Below are positions 1 through 7,090 of a stretch of DNA of 8,971 bases, in pieces. Position numbers and translations under genes: made by a program. The stretch's first letter is position 1. Each line of letters begins with the position of its first letter. The DNA is from an uncultured Eubacteriales bacterium. Lineage in GTDB: Bacteria; Bacillota; Clostridia; Christensenellales; Borkfalkiaceae. The DNA is taken from positions 1 to 8,971 of the forward strand of contig CACXHH010000036.1 in the NCBI GenBank assembly GCA_902767455.1, in the 5' to 3' direction. The notes beneath the pieces were generated by a model. That model was not told the DNA's origin. It saw only the letters and a program-made list of their open reading frames with translations, and made no database searches.

Positions 1-126
1 ACACAGCCTAATCAATATACCATATCTTAAAGATTTCGTCAAATATTTTTCGGCGTTTTTTCAAAAAATTTTCGCTTATTGAAAAAATATTTTTCATACC
101 ACGAAATATTGTGGTTTTACTTAACG

Positions 127-145
127 AAAAAGCGGACGAGCCGCT
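127..145 (-). terminator. Intrinsic terminator after the regulator gene
   Basis: Read on the minus strand, a 5-bp stem (AGCGG / CCGCT, arms 141-145 and 131-135) with a 5-base loop is followed directly by a run of five T (complement of 127-131). It lies 52 bases past the stop codon of the helix-turn-helix regulator and is the best placed T-tract for ending that transcript. Its upstream arm overlaps the base of the longer hairpin at 142-178, so the two cannot both form completely. Confidence 0.6.
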
Positions 146-184
146 CTTTTTTGCCCATTTTACGGGCAAAAAAGAGCGTTTTTT
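142..184. terminator. Long perfect hairpin, terminator-like in plus direction
   Basis: A perfect 15-bp inverted repeat (arms 142-156 and 164-178) with a 7-base loop. Each arm contains a run of six A or T, so the hairpin is flanked by U-tracts in both readings. On the plus strand it is followed by six T (179-184), a classic intrinsic terminator, although no plus-strand gene is visible in the window. On the minus strand it precedes the shorter hairpin at 131-145. It may serve as a bidirectional terminator if a plus-strand gene ends to the left of this window. Confidence 0.65.
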
Positions 185-196
185 ATAAAACCGTTA

Positions 197-802
197 TTAC
201 TCTAAAGTCTTTTTCTGCCACGAACGCTTTCCGCAATGCGGACACTTCATGTAGCGCGTTCTGTTTACGTGCATCGCAAAAAGCACGCTTTTATAGCTCG
301 GAACGTATTTGTGACCGCACTTTGGGCATTCGTAATAGCCCGCGGTCTGTTCGATTCGTATCGCGAAAGCAATGCCTACGCCAAACACTATCATACCTCC
401 GACTATAAGCAAAATACGCACTAGATCGGGCATTTGCGTAAACGCCGCGATAAACACCATCGAAAATAGAAACAGCGACGATATAACGCCGACCACTATT
501 TCGAGCGACAGAAGCCTTTTGTCGGCTTCCTGTTTTTGTTTTGCCATTTCAAGCATTGCTTTTTCCGATTTTTCATTGTAGTTATCCATCGATACTACCT
601 CCCCATTTAATAAATCGTTTACGGTGATAGAGAGCAGCTCGCAAAGCTCGAGCATGATCGACGCGTCGGGAAGCGATTTTCCCGTTTCCCATTTTGAAAC
701 GGCGCGGTCGGTGATCGCAAGGCGTTCGGCAAGCTGCATTTGAGTTAAATTGTTTTCCTTTCTTTTTGCGGCGATGAATTTTCCGATTTTTATCTGATCC
801 AT
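197..802 (-). CDS. Cro/C1-family regulator with two membrane helices and a C-terminal zinc ribbon
   Basis: A 201-residue protein, probably a membrane-anchored DNA-binding repressor or sensor. Residues 5-66 form a Cro/C1 (XRE) helix-turn-helix; the part around 19-45 (LTQMQLAERL, then RAVSKWETGKSLPD) is typical. A charged, probably helical linker (about 72-97) leads to two hydrophobic segments, about 99-121 and 127-148. The tail has CPKC at 159-162 and CPHC at 187-190, a zinc-ribbon-like pair of knuckles. The start is firm: a full AAGGAGGT (810-817) lies 7 bases upstream. It has its own two promoters and two palindromes (857-869, 881-895), suggesting autoregulation, and it is separated from the nucleotide operon by a terminator at 988-1016. 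This architecture is familiar to me from Clostridia genomes, but I know of no assigned ligand or target. Membrane anchoring and zinc binding are inferred from sequence. Confidence 0.9.
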   Translation of the reverse strand: MDQIKIGKFIAAKRKENNLTQMQLAERLAITDRAVSKWETGKSLPDASIMLELCELLSITVNDLLNGEVVSMDNYNEKSEKAMLEMAKQKQEADKRLLSLEIVVGVISSLFLFSMVFIAAFTQMPDLVRILLIVGGMIVFGVGIAFAIRIEQTAGYYECPKCGHKYVPSYKSVLFAMHVNRTRYMKCPHCGKRSWQKKTLE

Positions 803-825
803 TCGCTTGACCTCCTTCGCCTTGC

Positions 826-854
826 ATCATACGCGTAAAAACGCTGAAAGTCAA
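826..854 (-). promoter_or_regulatory. Proximal promoter (P2) of the regulator gene
   Basis: On the minus strand TTGACT (849-854) and TATGAT (826-831) are separated by exactly 17 bases, a near-consensus sigma-A promoter. Transcription would begin near 819, giving a leader of only about 17 bases that starts at the ribosome binding site. The -35 box almost touches the first palindrome (857-869), so a protein bound there would be well placed to interfere with or assist polymerase. Confidence 0.6.
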
Positions 855-856
855 CG

Positions 857-869
857 AACCGTCGGTTGA
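857..869. promoter_or_regulatory. Operator candidate, copy 1
   Basis: AACCGTCGGTTGA contains the palindrome AACCG-T-CGGTT centred on 862. With one further base (G870) it is a 14-base direct repeat of the copy at 883-896. It lies 2 bases upstream of the -35 box of the proximal promoter. A half-site like TCAAC at 851-855 overlaps that -35 box. The likely binder is the regulator encoded just downstream; this is inference from position and symmetry. Confidence 0.5.
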
Positions 870-880
870 GCGGGGAGTAT

Positions 881-895
881 TCAACCGTCGGTTGA
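881..895. promoter_or_regulatory. Operator candidate, copy 2
   Basis: TCAACCG-T-CGGTTGA is a perfect 15-base palindrome centred on 888, 26 bases from the centre of copy 1. It lies downstream of the distal promoter (expected start near 912), so a bound protein would act as a roadblock on that transcript. The CGGTTGA of copy 1 (863-869) can also pair with TCAACCG here (881-887) in RNA, so an RNA role is not excluded. Confidence 0.55.
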
Positions 896-918
896 GTTTA
901 TCCGTTGAACGCAAAGAT

Positions 919-947
919 AATATATCATATATAATTGCTTTTGTCAA
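919..947 (-). promoter_or_regulatory. Distal promoter (P1) of the regulator gene
   Basis: On the minus strand TTGACA (942-947), a perfect -35 box, is followed after 17 bases by TATATT (919-924). The start would be near 912, giving a leader of about 110 bases that contains both palindromes and the whole second promoter. This is one of the two best promoter matches in the window. Confidence 0.7.
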
Positions 948-987
948 CGCCCGAAAGCCTGTAAACTCACGCCGAAACTTCTTCAAT

Positions 988-1016
988 AAAAAAGCCGCGC
1001 CTTATCGGAGCGGCTT
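988..1016 (-). terminator. Intrinsic terminator of the pyrG-purB-purA operon
   Basis: On the minus strand a 7-bp stem AAGCCGC / GCGGCTT (arms 1010-1016 and 992-998) with an 11-base loop is followed by a T-tract (complement of 988-993). It lies about 90 bases past the stop codon of the HAD phosphatase gene and just before the distal promoter of the regulator gene, so it separates the two transcription units. Confidence 0.75.
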
Positions 1017-1049
1017 GATTACTTTTAAAAACACGAACGCGTTTTCGGC

Positions 1050-1076
1050 GTTACTATATATGGTGTTACTATATAT
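1050..1076. repeat. Short AT-rich tandem repeat
   Basis: GTTACTATATAT occurs at 1050-1061 and again at 1065-1076, a 15-base period with a three-base linker, followed by more AT-only sequence to about 1090. It lies between the end of the phosphatase gene and the terminator at 988-1016. No function is evident; it may be a small slippage product. Confidence 0.5.
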
Positions 1077-1103
1077 ATTATTATATAATAGGAAAGGCGA
1101 AAA

Positions 1104-1757
1104 TCACTTTCCGAACACTATCGAAAGTATTTCGGCGGGACTGTCGATTATCGTTTTCGCGTTAAGGTCTTCGAGAAACTCTCTCGTCTTAAAGCCCCAG
1201 CTGACGGAGATACAATCCATCTCACTGTTCTTCGCGGTCAAAAGGTCGACGTCCGAGTCGCCCACGTACACGGCGGAAGTATTTTCGACGTCGAGCATAT
1301 TGAGCGCGTGATACACTTCGTCGGGCGCGGGCTTTTTGTCAAGCCCTTCTATCTCGCCCACGGCGACGTCGTAAAGTCCGTCGAAAAACCTTTCGGCAAG
1401 CTTGTTCACGGCAAGGTCGGGCTTATTTGAAACTATCGCGACCTTGACGCCGCTATTGCGAAGCGCCTTCATAACTTCGGGGATCCCGTCGTAAGGGCGC
1501 GTGAAATCGGCGCAGTGGACTTTGTAGTCGAGCATAAACTCTTCCGTAAGCTTATTGAAATCGCCGTCGTAGCCCTTCGGAAAAGCCCTTTCGAGAAGCG
1601 GCTTAATGCCGTTTCCGACGTAGCTTTTGACCTGCTCGAAAGTCCTTTCGGGACAACCGTGTTTCGTAAGTATGCGGTTGACGGCGTTATGCATATCGGT
1701 AAGGGTATCGAGTATTGTTCCGTCCATATCGAACACCACGGCTTTATAATGAGTCAT
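1104..1757 (-). CDS. HAD-superfamily phosphatase, Gph/PGP-like
   Basis: A 217-residue haloacid dehalogenase-type phosphatase. All four motifs are present: DMDGT at 10-14 (Asp10 nucleophile, Asp12 acid/base), Ser110-Asn111 (motif II), Lys142-Pro (motif III) and GDSDVD at 166-171 (motif IV). A helical C1-type cap spans roughly residues 18-85. The ATG at 1757 is chosen because GAGG lies a few bases upstream and the HAD fold starts immediately; the frame stays open to 1841, but that extension is basic, overlaps the previous gene and does not look like HAD sequence. It is the last gene of the operon, 20 bases after the DUF1275 gene. The best family match is phosphoglycolate phosphatase or its relatives, but specificity cannot be read from HAD motifs. 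In a nucleotide operon a nucleotidase or clean-up role is a fair alternative. Confidence 0.9.
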   Translation of the reverse strand: MTHYKAVVFDMDGTILDTLTDMHNAVNRILTKHGCPERTFEQVKSYVGNGIKPLLERAFPKGYDGDFNKLTEEFMLDYKVHCADFTRPYDGIPEVMKALRNSGVKVAIVSNKPDLAVNKLAERFFDGLYDVAVGEIEGLDKKPAPDEVYHALNMLDVENTSAVYVGDSDVDLLTAKNSEMDCISVSWGFKTREFLEDLNAKTIIDSPAEILSIVFGK

Positions 1758-1777
1758 AGCAACCTCGCAAAATAAAA

Positions 1778-2437
1778 TCAGTTCAATAACCTTTCGCCGC
1801 TCTTGTTTTTGCTTTCGGCGACGATAATACCTATAAGGCACGCAAGAAGCGGCGCCGTCGTTATCAAAGCGGAATAAGTTCCGAGCGGCTTATACGTAAA
1901 CGCCGAAACGCCCACGCCAAACGCGAACGCCAGAACGAGCAACGACACTTCGCCCGCGAAACGGACGTTTTCTTTGCTCTTATCGATAACGCCGTCGACG
2001 GTGTTTTCAACTACTTTTCTCAAATTGTTGGAACACATTATCGTGGCGAAAAACCTTCCTTTGAGCGTGTGGAACACCTGAAACTGAAAGGCGCAAACGA
2101 TACTCAGCATACAGTTTGCGATCATATTCGTTTGGTAACTTCTCGGAACGAACGCTACGCCTATCACGAGCGCAAGCTCGACCGACATAGCGATAACGTC
2201 CTTTTTAGTCGACTTTCTTTCAAGTATTCTTGCCACGGCAACGCCGACGACGAAGGCTATTATCGGGAAGAGCACGGGGAGCGGGTCAACGCCTTCGACG
2301 AGATAAATCACCAACTTCACGACGTTACCCGTCTGCGTGTTGGCAAACACCTTATCTCTCAACAGAAAGGAATACCCGTCGAAGAAACCGCCGCAGAAAA
2401 TAAGCAGCAAATTAAATAAAAATCCGTCTTTTTTCAA
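1778..2437 (-). CDS. DUF1275 (YoaK-type) integral membrane protein
   Basis: About 219 residues with roughly six hydrophobic segments (about 5-26, 53-72, 81-98, 104-122, 162-180, 187-207). Family marks include GGFFDGYSFL at 16-25, FANTQTGN at 31-38 and the basic loop FHTLKGRFF (122-130). DUF1275 proteins are widespread bacterial membrane proteins without a settled function. There is no ATG at the start. I chose the TTG at 2437 because a GGGGGTAGGG purine stretch lies just upstream and the family's N-terminus begins there; the frame can be extended to another TTG at 2491, directly abutting the purA stop, but that one lacks a binding site. It lies 54 bases after purA and 20 before the phosphatase gene, so co-transcription is likely. 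A role in purine or pyrimidine traffic would be a guess from context only. Confidence 0.85.
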   Translation of the reverse strand: MKKDGFLFNLLLIFCGGFFDGYSFLLRDKVFANTQTGNVVKLVIYLVEGVDPLPVLFPIIAFVVGVAVARILERKSTKKDVIAMSVELALVIGVAFVPRSYQTNMIANCMLSIVCAFQFQVFHTLKGRFFATIMCSNNLRKVVENTVDGVIDKSKENVRFAGEVSLLVLAFAFGVGVSAFTYKPLGTYSALITTAPLLACLIGIIVAESKNKSGERLLN

Positions 2438-2491
2438 AGCCCTACCCCCGTTTTGAATTGCGTTCAAAGCAGTTTTTTCTCGAACGGACAA

Positions 2492-3766
2492 TTAAAATAC
2501 TTTGACGTAGCTTTCTCTGTCGGCGCCGACGGAGATATATTTGATGGGAGCGCCTGTGGCCTTTTCGATATATTGAACGTACTTGACGGCGTTTTCGGGA
2601 AGATCTGAAAGCTTTCTCGCGCCGCTTATATCGCAGTTCCAGCCGTCGAGATATTCGTAGACGGGTTTAGCTTGGGCAAGTTCCACGCCGTGCGGGAATT
2701 TCTCCGTGCGAACGCCGTTTACTTCGTACGCGACGCAAACGGGTATCTTCTTCATATAGGAGAGAACGTCGAGCTTGGTAAGCGCTATACTCGTCGCGCC
2801 CTGAGCCATGATGCCGTAGCGCGAAGCTACCACGTCGAAGCCGCCCACTCTTCTCGGACGGCCGGTCGCCGCGCCGTATTCGCCGCCGGCGCTTCTCAAC
2901 GCTTCGGCTTCTTCACCGAACATTTCGCAGGTGAACGGGCCTTCGCCGACGCACGTCGAATAAGCCTTCATAATGCCGATGACTTCGTCAAGCCTTCTGC
3001 CCGGGATACCCGCGCCGATGGTCGCGTAAGCGGCTATCGTAGACGACGAAGAAGTATACGGATAGATACCGAAATCTATATCGCGGAGCGCGCCGAGTTG
3101 AGCCTCGAACATTATCGACTTGCCGTTTTTAACGGCTTCTTCGAGATAATCGGTCGTATCGCAGATAAAGTCTTTGAAGGGAAGCCCGTAAGTTTTAAGC
3201 CATTCGAGCATATCTTCCGTCCTTATGGGTTCGGCTTTGTAGCCGCCTACAACGGTAAGATTCTTCCACTCGACGATGCCGTCGAGCCTGTCTTTTAAAG
3301 CGTCGAAGTGAAGAAGGTCGCCCATGCGGAGCGTTTTCTTCATATATTTATCGGCGTACACGGGCGCGATACCGCGGCGGGTGGAGCCGAATTTCTTGTC
3401 GGCGAGTCTGTCTTCTTCTAAGCAATCGAGAAGAACGTGATAGGGCATACAGATAGTAGCTTTATCGCTTATCTTCAGGTTTTCGGGAGTGACCTTCACG
3501 CCTTTTTCGGTAAGGCGGGAGATCTCGCCGCAAAGGTGTTTGAGATCGATGACCATACCGGGGCCCATGACGTTTACCGTGTCGTCGCGCAAAATTCCGC
3601 TCGGCAAAAGGTTGAGAACGAATTTGCCCTTGTCGTTGACGACGGTGTGCCCGGCGTTGTTTCCGCCCTGATAGCGGCAAACTACGTCATAATCGACGGA
3701 AAGAAGGTCGACCATTCTGCCCTTACCTTCGTCACCCCAGTTGATACCTACGATACCTGTTAACAT
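2492..3766 (-). CDS. purA: Adenylosuccinate synthetase
   Basis: The 424-residue cytosolic enzyme joins IMP and aspartate using GTP to form adenylosuccinate, the first step from IMP to AMP. Visible motifs: NWGDEGKG at 9-16 (phosphate loop, catalytic Asp12), NNAGHTVV with His40, STRRGIAPVYADK near 128-140, AYSTCVGEGPF, ATGRPRRVGGFD (aspartate/IMP-binding region), TKLDVL for guanine, and SVGADRE near the C-terminus. Full length for the family. AGAGGA lies about 8 bases before the ATG. It is preceded by purB (48-base gap, no terminator). The loop FEAQLGALRDIDFGIYPYT differs from the textbook FEGAQGTLLDID: the Gln is shifted one place and TSSSS replaces TSSNT. I recall a similar version in other Clostridia, so this is probably a functional subfamily and not a broken enzyme. 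Confidence 0.97.
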   Translation of the reverse strand: MLTGIVGINWGDEGKGRMVDLLSVDYDVVCRYQGGNNAGHTVVNDKGKFVLNLLPSGILRDDTVNVMGPGMVIDLKHLCGEISRLTEKGVKVTPENLKISDKATICMPYHVLLDCLEEDRLADKKFGSTRRGIAPVYADKYMKKTLRMGDLLHFDALKDRLDGIVEWKNLTVVGGYKAEPIRTEDMLEWLKTYGLPFKDFICDTTDYLEEAVKNGKSIMFEAQLGALRDIDFGIYPYTSSSSTIAAYATIGAGIPGRRLDEVIGIMKAYSTCVGEGPFTCEMFGEEAEALRSAGGEYGAATGRPRRVGGFDVVASRYGIMAQGATSIALTKLDVLSYMKKIPVCVAYEVNGVRTEKFPHGVELAQAKPVYEYLDGWNCDISGARKLSDLPENAVKYVQYIEKATGAPIKYISVGADRESYVKVF

Positions 3767-3814
3767 TTTATATATCCTCTTTTTTTATTATTTGCAAATT
3801 TATCGCGCCCTGTT

Positions 3815-5242
3815 TCAGACTTTTATCTGCGGCTTTTCGCCTAATAAGTCGGCGTATAAGTCGATTATCGGCTTTATTTCGGTTTTGAGATAGTCTTCGG
3901 TCTGTCTTACGGCGCAGCCCGAAAAGTTCTCGGCGGAAATAATATCTTCAAGCTCTTCTTTCGTTATACCGAAGGCTTCGTCGGCGGCGATACGGGAAAG
4001 AAGGTCGTTCTCTCCGCCTTCGAGTTTTATCTTCTTCGTAGTCGCCATCGAGTGGACGCGTATCCTTTCGTGAAGTTCCTGTCTGTCGCCGCCCTTCTTA
4101 ACGCAGTGCATAAGAATATTTTCCGTTGCCATAAACGGCATTTCGCGATCTAAATTAGCCTTCGCCATCTTCGGATAAACGGTGCCGTTTGCGGCGATAT
4201 TGATAAGCAGCGACAACATTCCGTCCACCGCAAGGAAGGCTTCGGGGATAGATATCCTTCTGTTTGCCGAATCGTCGAGCGTGCGTTCGAGCCACTGACT
4301 CGCGGCGGTGACGGCGGGGTTGAGCGCGTCGCAGATAACGTATCTTGCAAGCGACGCTATGCGCTCGCTGCGCATGGGGTTTTTCTTGTAAGCCATGGCG
4401 GAAGAGCCGACCTGATTGCTTTCAAACGGTTCGTCGAACTCCTTTTCGTGAGCCATGAGCCTTATATCCGAAGAGAACTTCGCGCAGCTTTGCGATATAC
4501 CCGAAAGAAGGGATATAACTTCGTAATCGACCTTTCTCGTGTAAGTCTGCCCCGACACGGGCTGGCATTTTTCAAAGCCCGTTTTCTTCGCGATAAGCTG
4601 TTCGAGTTTCAAAACCTTTTCGTAATCGCCGTTGAAAAGTTCAAGAAAGCTCGCCGCCGTGCCCGTCGTGCCCTTGCACCCTAAAAGCGCAAGGTTTTCC
4701 AGACGGAAGTTAAGGTTTTTAAGATCTGAAACGAGATCGTTGAGCCAAAGCGTAGCCCTTTTGCCGACGGTGGTAGGTTGCGCCGCCTGAAAATGCGTGT
4801 ACGCAAGGCAATAAACTTCTTTATTTCTTTCGGCGAAAAGCGAAAGCGTATATATCGCGTTTACGAGCAACTTTCTTACTCTTTCGAGCGCCTGTTTCAT
4901 AACGATTACGTCGGTATTGTCGCCCACGTAGCACGAAGTCGCCCCGAGATGGATTATCGGCTTTGCTTTCGGACAGCAATCGCCGAAAGTGCGGATATGC
5001 GCCATTACGTCGTGACGAAGCTGACTTTCGTACCGAGCGGCAAGCTCGTAGTCTATATCGTAGACGTGAGCCTTCATCTCGTCTATCTGTTCGTCGGTGA
5101 TATCGAGCCCGAGCTCCTTTTCGCTTTCGGCAAGAGCTATCCAGAGCTTTCTGAAAGTCGAGAACTTGTTGTCGGGCGAGAATATCCTTTTCATTTCGTC
5201 GCTCGCGTATCTTTCGCAAAGCGGATTAACGTAATATTCCAT
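3815..5242 (-). CDS. purB: Adenylosuccinate lyase, eukaryote-like subfamily
   Basis: The 475-residue fumarase/aspartase-superfamily enzyme removes fumarate from adenylosuccinate (giving AMP) and from SAICAR (giving AICAR), so it acts twice in purine synthesis. Visible: RHDVMAH at 76-82, LGATSCYVGDNTD at 99-111, THFQAAQPTTVGKR at 149-162 with the likely general acid His150, and the mobile signature loop VGSSAMAYKKNPMRSER (278-294) with the catalytic serine region. It is longer than the usual Bacillus enzyme (about 430). GTTGTAASFLELFNGD, GQTYTRKVD and ERTLDDSANRRI follow the human ADSL pattern closely. The signature loop has Ala where SSxMPxK has Pro. AAGGAG lies upstream of the ATG. It follows pyrG by 42 bases with no terminator. 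Confidence 0.97.
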   Translation of the reverse strand: MEYYVNPLCERYASDEMKRIFSPDNKFSTFRKLWIALAESEKELGLDITDEQIDEMKAHVYDIDYELAARYESQLRHDVMAHIRTFGDCCPKAKPIIHLGATSCYVGDNTDVIVMKQALERVRKLLVNAIYTLSLFAERNKEVYCLAYTHFQAAQPTTVGKRATLWLNDLVSDLKNLNFRLENLALLGCKGTTGTAASFLELFNGDYEKVLKLEQLIAKKTGFEKCQPVSGQTYTRKVDYEVISLLSGISQSCAKFSSDIRLMAHEKEFDEPFESNQVGSSAMAYKKNPMRSERIASLARYVICDALNPAVTAASQWLERTLDDSANRRISIPEAFLAVDGMLSLLINIAANGTVYPKMAKANLDREMPFMATENILMHCVKKGGDRQELHERIRVHSMATTKKIKLEGGENDLLSRIAADEAFGITKEELEDIISAENFSGCAVRQTEDYLKTEIKPIIDLYADLLGEKPQIKV

Positions 5243-5284
5243 CTCTCTCCTTTTGATAAAAAAACGGTCTATATATCGATTAAC

Positions 5285-6898
<1,614 letters not shown>

Positions 6899-6910
6899 AT
6901 GCAACTCCCA

Positions 6911-6927
6911 AAAAACAGTCTGTTTTT
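6911..6927. repeat. Palindrome abutting the pyrG ribosome binding site
   Basis: AAAAACAG-T-CTGTTTTT is a 17-base palindrome lying one base upstream of the GGGAG site (6905-6909) of pyrG on the minus strand. As RNA it would form a weak A/U-rich hairpin with a 3-base loop ending in a U-run. It may be a protein site, a weak pause/terminator element, or chance in an A/T-rich leader. Confidence 0.4.
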
Positions 6928-6969
6928 ATGCCGACGAAGGCAATTCCGCCAACAAAAAAAACAGTAGTT

Positions 6970-6999
6970 ATTATAGCAAAATTATTTGAAAAGTTTCAA
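6970..6999 (-). promoter_or_regulatory. Promoter of the pyrG operon
   Basis: On the minus strand a perfect -10 box TATAAT (6970-6975) is preceded by TGC, giving an extended -10, with TTGAAA (6994-6999) 18 bases upstream as -35. The start would be near 6963, giving a leader of about 65 bases. The -35 is one half of the interrupted palindrome TTGAAACTTTTCAA (6986-6999), so a repressor could compete with polymerase here. Confidence 0.75.
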
Positions 7000-7050
7000 G
7001 TATTTCAAGAAAATTTATTTATGATTTCTCGTTATATATTTATAAATAAA

Positions 7051-7067
7051 TATAACCGTCGATTATA
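7051..7067. promoter_or_regulatory. Operator-like palindrome before the pyrG promoter
   Basis: TATAACCGTCGATTATA is a 17-base palindrome with a single mismatched pair. Its core AACCGTCGATT (7054-7064) differs by one base from AACCGTCGGTT, the core of both palindromes before the regulator gene. It lies about 52 bases upstream of the -35 box of the pyrG promoter and 24 bases past the guaA stop. A regulatory link is a hypothesis only. Confidence 0.25.
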
Positions 7068-7090
7068 TCGCCCGAAAAGCGGCAGTTTTT

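Noticed and set aside
80..118. Inverted repeats TGAAAAA-ATA-TTTTTCA (80-96) and ACCAC-GTGGT (98-115) near the left edge
   Set aside because: The first is almost pure A/T and expected by chance here; the second is a 5-bp stem with an 8-base loop and only a four-T tail. Neither supports a named feature.
582..986. A 134-residue minus-strand open frame running over the regulator's promoters and N-terminus
   Set aside because: It overlaps the well-supported regulator gene in another frame, spans both promoters and palindromes, and its basic, irregular composition looks like no protein family.
892..1311. A 139-residue plus-strand open frame across the regulator promoter and the phosphatase 3' end
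   Set aside because: It runs through promoter, terminator and AT-rich spacer and then antisense to the HAD gene, with no recognisable protein features.
7031..7056. Interrupted repeat GTTATAT...ATATAAC in the guaA-pyrG spacer
   Set aside because: It consists almost entirely of A and T with an unpaired centre, so it is weak as a hairpin and likely by chance.
7069..7090. Possible terminator directly after guaA (GCCGCTTTTCGGGC)
   Set aside because: The stem is short and bulged, and no T-tract follows on the minus strand.
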